DNA from: Streptomyces sp. NRRL F-525
GTDB taxonomy: Bacteria > Actinomycetota > Actinomycetes > Streptomycetales > Streptomycetaceae
Length of the DNA stretch: 64,000 bases
Reading direction: 5' to 3'
Assembly (NCBI RefSeq): GCF_000716605.1
Contig: NZ_JNXE01000035.1
Coordinates: 1-64,000 of the forward strand
Part shown: positions 50,858 through 60,405 of the stretch, one piece after another
Layout: each line of letters begins with the position of its first letter
How positions within the stretch are numbered: the first letter of the stretch is position 1
Made by a program: the position numbers and the translations under genes
The notes under the pieces: generated by a model
Seen by the model: the letters and a program-made list of their open reading frames with translations, nothing else
What the model was told of the DNA's origin: nothing
Databases searched by the model: none

Positions 50858-51319
50858 CTACAGCTGGAAAACCTGATGACAACGGGTGAACATCTGTCGC
50901 GCCCGTTCCACCCAATCACTGGCCAGAACATCGAAATCGGCCTGGGAGATCCGGCAGGTCAGCGGGAGGTCGCAGACCCCGGCGAGGCAGGGTCTGGGTC
51001 CGCGTACGTCCCACACCGAGAGCATGGGATTCAGTTGTTCGGTGTTCCACGCGTTCGACGCGGCGGCGGCGATCGCCAATTGATCCTTGCGCAGAGAATG
51101 ACCGTCGGTGACAAAGGCGACAAGGAGTCTTTTCGTGGTCATGAAACGCACGGTGAGCGTGCGCCCGGACGCCTCTAGATCGAATTGCAGGGAGACGGAA
51201 TCGACCTCGCTCTCGACGTGGTAATTCCGGCGCGCGCCCCAGGTATGGGTCAACTGCCGCCAGGACGAGCCGAGGTCGTAGTCCCGGCCGGGCGGGAGGG
51301 AGGCCTCAGGCGTCGCCAC
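50858..51319 (-). CDS. YbjN-like protein
   Basis: 153 residues, ATG overlapping the kinase gene by 14 bp. Strands SVSLQFDLEASGRTLTVRF and LLVAFVTDGHSLRKDQLAIA with helix AAASNAWNTEQLNPMLSVWD fit the YbjN/type III chaperone-like fold, which commonly sits beside kinases in Streptomyces. A conserved W (SDWVERARQMF) ends it. Probably an adaptor; function not established. Confidence 0.75.
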   Translation of the reverse strand: MATPEASLPPGRDYDLGSSWRQLTHTWGARRNYHVESEVDSVSLQFDLEASGRTLTVRFMTTKRLLVAFVTDGHSLRKDQLAIAAAASNAWNTEQLNPMLSVWDVRGPRPCLAGVCDLPLTCRISQADFDVLASDWVERARQMFTRCHQVFQL

Positions 51320-52298
51320 GGGCCACCGCCTGCGCGATCATGTCGTCGGTGAGACCCGCGTCCAGCAGGGCCTGCGCGTGCAGCAGCAGACAGGACGGCA
51401 CCGGCAGGCTGGTGCCGCCCCCGCGCCGGGCGGCGAGTTCGCTGCGGCGGACCTCGATCGTGCGGGCCACGGCGGGCGGCGGCCAGGTCGCGGGGCGTGG
51501 CTGCGCCAGCAACTCGCTGAGCAGGGCGGCCAGTTGGGGACGGTCCTCGGGGCGCTTCGCGAGACACCGCGCGAGCAGCGGCCGTAGACCCGGTGGTACG
51601 CCGTCCAGTTCGGGTGGGCGGTGCACGACCCGCAGGCTCACCGCCTCGCCCGTGCCGAACGGCGGGCGGCCGGTCAGGGCGTAGACCAGGACACCGCCGA
51701 GGGAGAACACGTCGCTGGGCGGGCCGATCTGACCCGCCGTCATCTGCTCCGGGGACATGAACGGCGGGGTGCCGACCACGATCCCGGCCTGGGTGAGGCT
51801 CGGGGCGCCCTCGACGCGGGAGATGCCGAAGTCGATGACGCGGGGGCCGTCGGAGGCGAGCAGCACGTTGGCCGGTTTGAGGTCGCGGTGGACCAGGCTG
51901 GCCGCGTGGATCGCCTGGAGCGCCTCGACGAGGAACGCGCCGAGCCTGCGGACCTGCGCCTCGGGCAGCGGGCCGTCCGATCGGACGGCCTCGGCGAGGG
52001 ACGGGCCGGGCACGTACATCGTTGCCAGCCAAGGGAGTTCGGCCTCGGTGTCCGCGTCGACGACGGCCGCCGTGTAGGCGCCGCTGACCAGCCGGGCGGC
52101 GGCGACCTCGCGGGCGAAGCGCTCGCGGAACTCGCGCTCGGCGGCCAGTTCGGGCCGTACGACCTTCACCGCCACCTCTCGGCCAGCCGGTGAACGGCCG
52201 AGATACACCCAGCCCATCCCGCCGGAGCCGAGCCGCCCGGCGATCCGGTACGGCCCCACGCTCAGGGGATCGCTGACCGGAGTGCGCACCCCGCTCAC
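51306..52298 (-). CDS. Ser/Thr protein kinase (PknB type, soluble)
   Basis: 330 residues from GTG at 52298. Complete kinase motifs: GRLGSGGMGWVYLGRSPAGR (Gly-loop), VAVKVV (Lys), LVHRDLKPANVLLA, VIDFGISR and GTPPFMSPEQ; C-terminal to about 280 is an Ala/Leu-rich helix. There is no membrane segment or extracellular domain, unlike PknB. Overlap with the YbjN-like gene suggests coupling. It is the second kinase in the island and, unlike 47129-48292, has canonical HRDLK and DFG motifs. Confidence 0.93.
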   Translation of the reverse strand: MSGVRTPVSDPLSVGPYRIAGRLGSGGMGWVYLGRSPAGREVAVKVVRPELAAEREFRERFAREVAAARLVSGAYTAAVVDADTEAELPWLATMYVPGPSLAEAVRSDGPLPEAQVRRLGAFLVEALQAIHAASLVHRDLKPANVLLASDGPRVIDFGISRVEGAPSLTQAGIVVGTPPFMSPEQMTAGQIGPPSDVFSLGGVLVYALTGRPPFGTGEAVSLRVVHRPPELDGVPPGLRPLLARCLAKRPEDRPQLAALLSELLAQPRPATWPPPAVARTIEVRRSELAARRGGGTSLPVPSCLLLHAQALLDAGLTDDMIAQAVARGDA

Positions 52299-52417
52299 CT
52301 CACTTCGGGGTTCGTTGCAGGTTGTCCCGAGTGTCCCCCGAAATCCCGTCTTGGGCAGGGGGGATGCGCGAAATGGCGGTCAGAGGTGCGCCGTGGACCC
52401 TTGGTGGTGTAACGGCA

Positions 52418-52459
52418 ACGGGCAGGGCCCCGCACGCCGTTGTGCGGGACCCTGCCCGT
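52418..52459 (-). terminator. Terminator after pckG
   Basis: ACGGGCAGGGCCCCGCAC (52418-52435) pairs with GTGCGGGACCCTGCCCGT (52442-52459), an 18-bp stem with one G-U pair and a six-base loop, 84 bp past the pckG stop. A further inverted repeat (CCGCGGCCGGCC and GGCCGGCCGCGG) lies nearer to the stop, around 52473-52530. Confidence 0.8.
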
Positions 52460-52542
52460 TGTGCTGGCACCGCGGCCGGCCTGTGACGACATTGCTGGTC
52501 AGGGCACAATCGGCGGCCGGCCGCGGAGTTTTCGGCGGGTGT

Positions 52543-54366
52543 CTAACCCAGGCGCTCCACCAGGGCGCGGTACTCGTCCCACAGTTCCTTCGGGGTGTGG
52601 TCGCCGAAGGTGTTGAGGTGGTCGGGGACCAGGGCGGCCTCCTCGCGCCACACGTCCTTGTCGACGGTGAGCAGGAAGTCCAGGTCGGACTCGGAGAGTT
52701 CGAGGCCCTTGGTGTCGAGGGCACCCTTGGCCGGCAGCACGCCGATCGGGGTCTCGACGCCCTCGGCGCGGCCGTCCAGGCGGTCCACGATCCACTTCAG
52801 GACCCGGCTGTTCTCGCCGAAGCCGGGCCACACGAACTTGCCCGCGTCGTTCTTGCGGAACCAGTTCACGTAGTAGATCTTCGGGAGCGTCGCCTGGTCG
52901 CGGCCCTTGGCCACATCGACCCAATGGCCCATGTAGTCACCCATGTTGTAGCCGCAGAACGGCAGCATGGCGAAGGGGTCGCGGCGCAGCTCGCCGACCT
53001 TGCCCTCGGCGGCGGCGGTCTTCTCGGAGGCCACGTTGGCGCCGAGGAAGACACCGTGGTTCCAGTCGAAGGACTCCGTCACCAGCGGTACGGCCGAGGC
53101 GCGCCGGCCGCCGAACAGGATCGCCGAGATCGGCACGCCCTTGGGGTCCTCCCACTCGGACGCGATGATCGGGCACTGCGAAGCGGGCACCGTGAAGCGG
53201 GCGTTGGGGTGGGCTGCGGGCGAACCGGACTCCGGCGTCCAGGAGTTGCCCTTCCAGTCCGTGAGGTGGGCCGGAGTCTCCTCCGTCATGCCCTCCCACC
53301 AGATGTCGTTGTCGTCGGTCAACGCCACGTTGGTGAAGACGGAGTTGCCCCACAGCGTCTTCATCGCGTTGGCGTTGGTGTGCTCGCCGGTGCCGGGCGC
53401 GACGCCGAAGAAACCGGCCTCGGGGTTGATCGCGTAGAGCCGGCCGTCCTCCCCGAACCGCATCCAGGCGATGTCGTCACCGATCGTCTCGACGGTCCAG
53501 CCGGAGATGGTGGGCTCCAGCATCGCGAGGTTCGTCTTGCCGCAGGCCGAAGGGAAGGCGGCCGCCACGTACTTGGACTCCCCCTGCGGCGGGGTGAGTT
53601 TGAGGATGAGCATGTGCTCGGCGAGCCAGCCCTCGTCCCGCGCCATCACCGAGGCGATGCGCAGGGCGTAGCACTTCTTGCCCAGCAGCGCGTTGCCGCC
53701 GTAGCCGGAGCCGTAGGACCAGATCTCGCGGCTCTCGGGGAAGTGCGAGATGTACTTGGTGGAGTTGCACGGCCACGGCACGTCCGCCTCGCCCTCGGCC
53801 AGCGGCGCTCCGAGCGTGTGCACAGCACGCACGAAGAAGCCGTCGGTACCGAGTTCGTCGAGGACGGGCTGTCCCATGCGGGTCATGGTGCGCATGGAGA
53901 CGGCGACGTAGGCGGAGTCGGTGATCTCGACGCCGATCGCGGAGAGGTCCGAACCGAGGGGGCCCATGCAGAACGGGACGACGTACATCGTCCGGCCCTT
54001 CATGGAGCCGCGGAAGATGCCCTGTTCTCCCGCGAAGATCTCCCGCATTTCCGCAGGAGCCTTCCAGTGGTTGGTGGGACCCGCGTCCTGCTCCTGCTCG
54101 GAGCAGATGAACGTCCTGTCCTCGACCCGGGCGACATCGGTCGGGTCGGAGGCGGCGTAGTACGAGTTGGGGCGCTTGATCGGGTCGAGCTTCTTGAAGG
54201 TGCCCTTTTGGACGAGCTCCTCGCTGAGCCGCTCGTACTCCGCTTCGGATCCGTCACACCAGACCACGCTGTCCGGCTGGGTCAGTTCGGCGATCTCGTT
54301 GACCCACGAGATCAGTTCCTTGTGCTCGGTTGGGATGACGGGGGGAGCCGCGATGTCGCGCGCCAC
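52543..54366 (-). CDS. pckG: GTP-dependent phosphoenolpyruvate carboxykinase
   Basis: 607 residues from GTG at 54366 (AGGAGC upstream); the earlier ATG in the frame is not conserved. Matches GTP-type PEPCK over the whole length: [60 protein letters not shown], the kinase P-loop [15 protein letters not shown] (Cys of the active site), [20 protein letters not shown] and [15 protein letters not shown]. Catalyses oxaloacetate + GTP to PEP, the entry to gluconeogenesis. No truncation. It is transcribed alone, with a terminator on the 3-prime side. Confidence 0.98.
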   Translation of the reverse strand: MARDIAAPPVIPTEHKELISWVNEIAELTQPDSVVWCDGSEAEYERLSEELVQKGTFKKLDPIKRPNSYYAASDPTDVARVEDRTFICSEQEQDAGPTNHWKAPAEMREIFAGEQGIFRGSMKGRTMYVVPFCMGPLGSDLSAIGVEITDSAYVAVSMRTMTRMGQPVLDELGTDGFFVRAVHTLGAPLAEGEADVPWPCNSTKYISHFPESREIWSYGSGYGGNALLGKKCYALRIASVMARDEGWLAEHMLILKLTPPQGESKYVAAAFPSACGKTNLAMLEPTISGWTVETIGDDIAWMRFGEDGRLYAINPEAGFFGVAPGTGEHTNANAMKTLWGNSVFTNVALTDDNDIWWEGMTEETPAHLTDWKGNSWTPESGSPAAHPNARFTVPASQCPIIASEWEDPKGVPISAILFGGRRASAVPLVTESFDWNHGVFLGANVASEKTAAAEGKVGELRRDPFAMLPFCGYNMGDYMGHWVDVAKGRDQATLPKIYYVNWFRKNDAGKFVWPGFGENSRVLKWIVDRLDGRAEGVETPIGVLPAKGALDTKGLELSESDLDFLLTVDKDVWREEAALVPDHLNTFGDHTPKELWDEYRALVERLG

Positions 54367-54695
54367 GATTGCTCCTATGATGAGGGATTTTGTCCTTGTT
54401 GCCCCGTGGGGGCCGCGACCCGGATGCTTCACGATGGTCGATCTTGGCGCTCATCCGGTGCCGACCGCACTCATTTGATCATCCGACGCGTCCGCCCATA
54501 TGTCCAGAGGGCCTCACATACGAGCGACGTGAGGATCGCCACTCATCCACCCCTCACCGACATGTTTTCCGTGCGTCACCATCGGTTCACCCCGGGTACC
54601 CGGCCGCCGACCACACATGAGAGAGTGGCCACTTCTGGACCCTCATCTCGCCGCACTGATACGTAACTTACGGTTCCGTAGGTACGATTGAGCGC
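54367..54695. other. Divergent promoter region between pckG and the hemolysin III gene
   Basis: A 329-bp gap with no coding potential I can support. It is divergent, so it should contain promoters for both flanking genes. I recognise the palindrome near 54666 (separate entry) and no other clear site. Confidence 0.6.
54666..54688 (+). promoter_or_regulatory. Operator-like palindrome with -10 box before the hemolysin III gene
   Basis: ACTTACGG, TT, CCGTAGGT is an inverted repeat with seven of eight arm positions matching. TACGAT (54683-54688) is a good -10, which puts the transcript start near the ATG at 54696, so the message may be leaderless. The palindrome resembles TetR-type operators. Confidence 0.55.
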
Positions 54696-55409
54696 ATGAC
54701 TGCGTCCGTCCCCGACGCGCACACGGACACGCCGACAGACGGCCACGGTCCCTCCGCGCTCTCCCTCCCCGACCACGTCAAACCGAAGCTGCGCGGCTGG
54801 CTGCACCTAGGCATGTTCCCGGCCGTCCTCGTCTCCGGCCTGGTGCTCACCGCTCTCGCCGACACGCCCCGGGCCCGTATCGCCTGCGGGATCTTCGCCC
54901 TGACGGCCTGCCTGCTCTTCGGGGTCAGCGCCCTGTACCACCGGGGCGACTGGAGCCCGCGCATGGACGGCGTCCTGCGCAGACTCGACCACGCCAACAT
55001 CTTCCTGATCATCGCGGGCACGTACACGCCCCTGACGATGCTGCTGCTGCCGGGCGCCAAGGGCGAGTGGCTGCTGTGGAGCATCTGGGGCGCGGCCGCG
55101 GCCGGCATCGCCTTCCGCGTCTTCTGGGTCGGCGCACCGCGCTGGCTCTACACCCCCTGCTACATCGCGATGGGCTGGGCGGCCGTCTTCTTCCTCCCCG
55201 ACTTCATGCGCACGGGCGGCATCGCCGTCCTGGTCCTGGTGGTCGTCGGCGGACTGCTCTACAGCGCGGGCGGCGTGATCTACGGCATCAAGCGCCCGAA
55301 TCCGTCACCGCGCTGGTTCGGTTTCCACGAGGTCTTCCACTCGCTCACGGTGGCGGCGTTCCTCGTGCACTACGTGGGGATCTCCCTTGTGGCGTACCAG
55401 CACGGGTAG
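54696..55409 (+). CDS. Hemolysin III/PAQR-family membrane protein
   Basis: 237 residues with seven hydrophobic segments. Family motifs: GVSALYHRGDWSPRM (with the conserved S and H), RRLDHANIFLIIAGTYTPLT and FHEVFHSLTVAAFLVHYVG; the three His and Asp/Ser residues form the metal site of PAQR proteins. The bacterial members are called hemolysin III but most have no proven haemolytic activity. Cytoplasmic N-terminus of about 40 residues. A strong intrinsic terminator follows, so it is a single-gene unit. Confidence 0.92.
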   Translation: MTASVPDAHTDTPTDGHGPSALSLPDHVKPKLRGWLHLGMFPAVLVSGLVLTALADTPRARIACGIFALTACLLFGVSALYHRGDWSPRMDGVLRRLDHANIFLIIAGTYTPLTMLLLPGAKGEWLLWSIWGAAAAGIAFRVFWVGAPRWLYTPCYIAMGWAAVFFLPDFMRTGGIAVLVLVVVGGLLYSAGGVIYGIKRPNPSPRWFGFHEVFHSLTVAAFLVHYVGISLVAYQHG

Positions 55410-55441
55410 CACCTGAGGCACCCACCGGGACACCTCTGTTC

Positions 55442-55473
55442 ATGGCCACGGCTTTCGAGCCGTGGCCATTTTT
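55442..55473 (+). terminator. Intrinsic terminator with TTCG tetraloop
   Basis: ATGGCCACGGCT (55442-55453), loop TTCG, AGCCGTGGCCAT (55458-55469), then TTTT. A perfect 12-bp stem, 32 bp after the hemolysin III stop. Confidence 0.92.
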
Positions 55474-55545
55474 CATGTCCGGTTCCACTCCCTGACAGTC
55501 GATCCCTGTTGACATCCACCACCTTTTGACAGCTACTCTCATTTC

Positions 55546-57123
55546 ATGGCTACTGTCACTCACTCCAACGACGTGCGACGCGACCCGCGCCGCTGGTGGG
55601 CCCTCGGGGCCCTGGTCGCGAGCATGCTCACGCTCGGTTTCGACACGACGATCCTCAACGTCGCCCTGCCCACGATGGCGGGCGAACTCGGCGCCACCAC
55701 CGGCCAGCAGCAGTGGATGGCCGACTCCTACGTCATCGTCTTCGCCGCGCTGATGCTCCCGGCGGGACTGCTCGGCGACCGCTTCGGACGGCGCCGGATG
55801 CTGATCGCGGGGCTCGGCATCTTCCTCGCCGGTTCCGTGGCGGGCGCCCTGGCCGGTGACGTCACCTGGGTCATCGCGGCCCGCACGGTGATGGGCGTCG
55901 GCGCGGCCCTGGTCACCCCGCTCGCCCTGTCCGTACTGCCTTCCCTCTTCGGCCCCGACGAGCGCACCAAGGCCGTCGGCATCATCTCCGCGGCCTCCTC
56001 GCTCGGGCTGCCGCTCGGCCCGATCATCGGCGGCTGGCTGCTCAACCACTTCTGGTGGGGCTCGGTCTTCCTGGTCAACATCCCGATGGCCGCGATCGGC
56101 ATAGCGGCCTGCGTCTTCCTGCTCCCCGAGACCAAGGACCCCGCGTCGCCCCGGGTCGACGCCCTCTCCACGGCCTTCACGGCGGCCGGCCTCGGAGCCC
56201 TCATCTACGCGATCATCGAGGCGCCCAGCCGCGGTTGGGGCGACCCGCTGATCGTGGGCATGCTCATCGGATCCGCGATCCTCATCACCGCGCTCGTGCT
56301 GCGCGAGCGGCGCATGGAACGCCCCATGCTCGACATGACCCTGCTCGCCCACCGCGGCTTCCTCTTCAGCTCCATCGCGGCGACCCTGGTGATGTTCGTC
56401 CTGTCCGGCCTGCTGTTCGTGCTCCCGCAGTACCTACAGGCGGTGCTCGGCAACGACGCGCTCGGCACCGGCGTCCGGCTGCTGCCCATGATGGGCGGCC
56501 TGATCGTCGCGGCCCGGGCCGCACAGCCGCTCGTCAACAGGTTCGGCTCCCGTGCCGTGGTCTGCGCGGGCCTGGTGGTCCTGGCCTTCGCCGCCCTGCT
56601 CGGCAGCCGTACGACGGTCGACTCCGGCTACGGCTTCACTGCGCTGTGGCTGTCCATCACCGGGTTCGGCTTCGGCTTCTCGATCGTCCCGGCGATGGAC
56701 GGCGCGCTGGGCGCACTGCCCCGCGACCGGGCCGGCAGCGGCGCCGGGCTCCTGATGACCATGCGCCAGGTCGGCGCCGCGATCGGCATCGCCCTGCTGG
56801 GCAGCCTGCTCGCGAGCACGTTCCGCGACCGCCTCGACGTGACGGGCCTGCCCGCGAAGGCGGCGGACACGGCCGGCGAGTCGGTGGTGGCGGCGCACAT
56901 GGTGGCGCAGAAGGCGGGCTCTACGGACCTCATCTCCTCCGCGAACAGCGCCTACGTCCACGGCATGGGCCTGGTCCTGATCGTGTGCGGCGTCGCGGCC
57001 CTGGTCACCGCGCTGCTGTCGGCGGCGTTCCTGCCGAACACGCCGGCCGCGCCCTCCAAGGAGGAGGCTGAGGAAGACCCGGCCACAGCCGTGGCCATCG
57101 CTCTGGCGGATGCCGGACAATGA
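55546..57123 (+). CDS. DHA2-family MFS drug efflux transporter
   Basis: 525 residues with about 14 membrane segments. MFS motifs include LMLPAGLLGDRFGRRRMLIA (motif A) and GPIIGGWLLNHFWWGSVFLV (motif C region, typical of the EmrB/QacA type). Upstream, two TTGACA boxes (near 55511 and 55527) lie 16 bp apart before ATG, suggesting a promoter. The stop overlaps the TetR gene start as ATGA, so the regulator is made with the pump and probably represses it. Substrate unknown. Confidence 0.92.
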   Translation: MATVTHSNDVRRDPRRWWALGALVASMLTLGFDTTILNVALPTMAGELGATTGQQQWMADSYVIVFAALMLPAGLLGDRFGRRRMLIAGLGIFLAGSVAGALAGDVTWVIAARTVMGVGAALVTPLALSVLPSLFGPDERTKAVGIISAASSLGLPLGPIIGGWLLNHFWWGSVFLVNIPMAAIGIAACVFLLPETKDPASPRVDALSTAFTAAGLGALIYAIIEAPSRGWGDPLIVGMLIGSAILITALVLRERRMERPMLDMTLLAHRGFLFSSIAATLVMFVLSGLLFVLPQYLQAVLGNDALGTGVRLLPMMGGLIVAARAAQPLVNRFGSRAVVCAGLVVLAFAALLGSRTTVDSGYGFTALWLSITGFGFGFSIVPAMDGALGALPRDRAGSGAGLLMTMRQVGAAIGIALLGSLLASTFRDRLDVTGLPAKAADTAGESVVAAHMVAQKAGSTDLISSANSAYVHGMGLVLIVCGVAALVTALLSAAFLPNTPAAPSKEEAEEDPATAVAIALADAGQ

Positions 57124-57752
57124 ACACCATGACGGCGACACCCTCCCCCTTCAGCCCCGCCGACCGCCCTCAACTGGGCCTCCGCGAGCGCAAGAAGATC
57201 AAGACCCGCGAGGCGATCCGCACCGCGACGTACGCACTGGTGAAGGAGCAGGGCTACGACGCGACCACGATCGAGCAGATCGCCGAGCGCGCCGAGGTGT
57301 CGCCGTCGACCGTCTTCCGCTACTTCCCCACCAAGGAAGACATCGTCATCACGGACGAGTTCGACCCGATCATCATGGAGGAGCTGCGGGCCCGCCCCGC
57401 CGACGAGCCGTGGATGGTCACGCTGCGGTATGTGATGCAGAAGGCCATCAAGTACGGCATGAAAGAGGACGAGGAGACCTCCCGGCTCCGCACCCACCTG
57501 ATGGTCCAGGTCCCGGCGGTGCGCTCACGCATGATGGAGAGCATGTCGGTCACCGGCACCATGCTCTGCGAGGCCATCGCCACCCGCACCGGCCGCGACC
57601 CGGAGAGCCTGGAGGTCCGCGTCTACGCCATGTCTCTCGTCGGCGGCCTCATGGAGACGTCCCTGTACTGGGCGGAGAACGGCCACCGGGAGGACTTCGC
57701 GGGGCTGGTGGACCGCACGATGGATGTACTGGAGCACGGGCTCACCGACTGA
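57120..57752 (+). CDS. TetR-family regulator of the efflux pump
   Basis: 210 residues. The N-terminal HTH (RKKIKTREAIRTATYALVKE, then IAERAEVSPSTVFRYFPTKE, about 22-68) is a canonical TetR DNA-binding domain; the C-terminal ligand domain is helical. The start overlaps the pump stop. The likely operator is in the promoter region of 55546-57123, though I see only the repeated TTGACA there, no clear palindrome. From 57753 to 57987 there is a 235-bp gap in which I find nothing. Confidence 0.9.
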   Translation: MNTMTATPSPFSPADRPQLGLRERKKIKTREAIRTATYALVKEQGYDATTIEQIAERAEVSPSTVFRYFPTKEDIVITDEFDPIIMEELRARPADEPWMVTLRYVMQKAIKYGMKEDEETSRLRTHLMVQVPAVRSRMMESMSVTGTMLCEAIATRTGRDPESLEVRVYAMSLVGGLMETSLYWAENGHREDFAGLVDRTMDVLEHGLTD

Positions 57753-57987
57753 ACCCCGGTGCGTGTCCGGCACGTTCGTGACCCGAGCGGGCCGGTGATC
57801 GAAAAGGAGGTCGTCGACATCGCTGAAGATTCCCCGGCCCGACGCTCTGCGCATCCTCCACGGCTCACCGAGTCGCAGAGGGCCCTCGACACGAACGACA
57901 CCTCGGCCCTCGACATCAAAACCTGTGAACCCGGCGCGGGCGCACACCCGAACAGGGTGGCGCCCACGCCCAGTTCGCAGGCGATTG

Positions 57988-60405
57988 CTACCCCTTCTTC
58001 TTCACGGTCTTGACGTCACCCTTCCCGCAAGCCACCCCGTCCCCGTTCGGGTCGAGCCGGAGCGGGTCGTCCTTGCCGTTGACCTTCAGGCGGCCGTAGT
58101 CGTTCTGCTGGAGCCATGAACAGCGGGCCGCAGTGGTCGACTTGACCTCCGACGGGAAGACCGTCGGGACGCAGACGTTGATCGTGCCGTAGTGGCGGTC
58201 GCAGCCGGAGATGGTCGGGCTGACCTTCTGCGAGGTGCGCTTCTTGCCGGGCTCGGTGACCTTGCCCTGCAGGGAGTCCGCGAAGGAGTGGACATGGGCC
58301 GAGGCGGTGTCCGTGGTCAGGGCCGAAGGGCCTTGCAGATGGACCCACTTGGCCACCGACGGGACCCCGTTGGCGTCGACCGCGAAGAGCATGTACCAGC
58401 CGGGCGGGGCCAGGTTGGGGTTGCTCGTCACGTTCAGGTCGACCGTGTTGCCGTCCACCGAGAGCGGCAGATCCACGAACCGCTGGTTCGGGTCCGAGGA
58501 GTGCGTGACCGCGGCCGGGCGGATCAACTCGGCCTTGGCGATGGGCCGGTCGACGGTGATCGTCTGGGTGTCGCCGTACTCCCACTCGTTGTCGATGACC
58601 GAAGTGATCGTCGGCCGCGTGCCCTTGAGGAGATACGGCGGGGTGTAGATCGACACGTTGTGGTTCCAGGTGCCGTTGCCCGGGTTGTCACCGGTCGACA
58701 TCACCCGGCCGTCCGGCAGCAGGAACGAGGAGGAGTGGTAGCCCCGGGCCTCCGGGTCGGCGGCCACCGGATCGAACGTCGTGGTCGCCGGGTCGAAGAT
58801 CGACGCCTCGTACACCGGGTTCGCGCGGTTGTGCAGCGCACCGCCCGTCTCCAGCACCGTGCCGTCCGGCAGCACTACGGCCGACACGTACATCTTGCCC
58901 TGAGCACCCGTCTCGGCCACCGGACCGTTCCCCAAGTCGACCGTTCCCTGCGGGATCTGGGGACCGACCGTGTACGTCGGGTTCGCGGCCTTGAGGTCGA
59001 TGATGTCGGTCAGCCGGTTCGCGTCCGGGTTGGAGTCGATGTTGCCGCCGCCGATGGTGAGGACCTTCTGGTCCTGCGCCGGAGGCAGCAACACGCTTGC
59101 GGACTGGTCGCGTTCGTCCTTGTTCTGCAGCCCGGACACCGACGTGATCGTGTTGGCGGAGTAGTCGTAGATCGCGCTGCCCGTCCCCGGGATGTTGTTC
59201 CCGAAGACATGGCTGCCCGTGTAGAACAGCCGCCCGTCCTGCATCAGGACCATCGACGGGTACAGCCCCCAGTACGACCACGTCTGGTTGACCTGCGACA
59301 ACGGCAGCCACTTCTGCTGGGCGTCCGACCAGTACTCGGCGGTCACCGAACCCGTCGAGTCCTCGCGCAGCCCGCCGAACGAGATGACGTCACCGTTGCC
59401 CAGCTCGGTCGCCGACGGGTACCAGTGACCGTCGTTGAGGTCGTTCGTCTTGCTGTACGTCTCGGTCACCGGGTCGAAGATGTACGAGTCCTTGTACCCC
59501 TCGTACCCGTGCGAACCGTCCGCCGCCGGGAACGCCTTGTTGCCGCTGAGCACCAGCACCCGGCCGTCCTGCAACTGGATGTGCCCCGAGCAGAACATGT
59601 CCTTCGGCGTCGGGATCACCTTGTACGTCCCGGCCACCGGGTCGTACACCGCGCTCGTGAACGTCCCCGCGTCGAACTGCTCCTCGCTGTTCCCGGACCC
59701 CGCGATCAGCAGCACCTTGCCGTTGTTGAGGACGACGGAGTGCATCGAGCGCACCGGGTTCTGCGTCGGCAGCACGTCCCAACGCCCGTTCGCACACTCC
59801 TCGGCGGTCGCCTGGCAGGTCGCCGGCGGAAGCGTGTCGGGCACCTGGTCCATCGTGTAGTCGTCGGTGGTCGCGGACCCGGTGCCGTAGACCGAGACAC
59901 CCCAGGTGATCCGGTCGGTACCGGCGGGCACCTCGGGTGTGCGGACCGTGGCCTGGGTCCAACTCCCCTGCATGTCCAGGGTCTTGAGGTCGGTCCAGTA
60001 CTGCCACCCGGCCGTCGCGTCGTGCCGGAACAGCGTGATGTTCGCGTCCGGCGTCGTCGTCTTGTACCAGAGCCCGAGGTCGTACTGCTTGCCCGCCGTC
60101 ACCACCGGCGCGCAGGTCGTCGACTCGGTGATCAGCGCCTTGCGGTCACCGTCCACCCGCCGCGTGACGGTGACCTTCATGGCCTTCGAACCGGAGTGCG
60201 CGTCCGAAGTCGTGGAGAAATCAAAGTCGTTGTCGCCCCACCCGGACTTCTCCCAGCAGTACGGCATCCCGTCACTGCCCGCCGTCTCGAAGCCCGGGTT
60301 GAGGACGAGGTTCGCGGCCTCGGCGGACTGCGGCGAGGCGAGCAGCAGTCCGGCGGTCAGGGCGCCCACCCCGACGAAGGCGGTTCTTCTGCGGTACTTG
60401 TTCAC
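57988..60405 (-). CDS. Secreted galactose-oxidase-like radical copper oxidase with CBM and Excalibur tail
   Basis: 805 residues. Signal peptide 1-31; carbohydrate-binding domain about 32-190; kelch-type beta-propeller about 205-590; an E-set domain (about 597-690); then a tail. Copper-site residues of galactose oxidase/GlxA are present: C272 (MFCSGH), Y329 (HWYPS), Y556-H557 (GYHSS) and H635 (VTHSS). The tail (about 745-800) has RCSWLQQNDYGRL and LDPNGDGVACGKGD, an Excalibur-type calcium site. GTG start overlaps the glycosyltransferase stop (GTGA). It probably oxidises a glycan made by the neighbouring enzymes. Longer than GlxA by about 160 residues. Confidence 0.9.
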   Translation of the reverse strand: MNKYRRRTAFVGVGALTAGLLLASPQSAEAANLVLNPGFETAGSDGMPYCWEKSGWGDNDFDFSTTSDAHSGSKAMKVTVTRRVDGDRKALITESTTCAPVVTAGKQYDLGLWYKTTTPDANITLFRHDATAGWQYWTDLKTLDMQGSWTQATVRTPEVPAGTDRITWGVSVYGTGSATTDDYTMDQVPDTLPPATCQATAEECANGRWDVLPTQNPVRSMHSVVLNNGKVLLIAGSGNSEEQFDAGTFTSAVYDPVAGTYKVIPTPKDMFCSGHIQLQDGRVLVLSGNKAFPAADGSHGYEGYKDSYIFDPVTETYSKTNDLNDGHWYPSATELGNGDVISFGGLREDSTGSVTAEYWSDAQQKWLPLSQVNQTWSYWGLYPSMVLMQDGRLFYTGSHVFGNNIPGTGSAIYDYSANTITSVSGLQNKDERDQSASVLLPPAQDQKVLTIGGGNIDSNPDANRLTDIIDLKAANPTYTVGPQIPQGTVDLGNGPVAETGAQGKMYVSAVVLPDGTVLETGGALHNRANPVYEASIFDPATTTFDPVAADPEARGYHSSSFLLPDGRVMSTGDNPGNGTWNHNVSIYTPPYLLKGTRPTITSVIDNEWEYGDTQTITVDRPIAKAELIRPAAVTHSSDPNQRFVDLPLSVDGNTVDLNVTSNPNLAPPGWYMLFAVDANGVPSVAKWVHLQGPSALTTDTASAHVHSFADSLQGKVTEPGKKRTSQKVSPTISGCDRHYGTINVCVPTVFPSEVKSTTAARCSWLQQNDYGRLKVNGKDDPLRLDPNGDGVACGKGDVKTVKKKG

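Noticed and set aside
52380..52500. tRNA-like stretch with GGTGTAACGGCAACGGG
   Set aside because: No T-arm sequence or acceptor pairing is present; it is better explained as the stem of the pckG terminator.
57753..57987. Small gene between the TetR and the copper oxidase genes
   Set aside because: Only short frames without ribosome site or codon bias are open; nothing could be supported.
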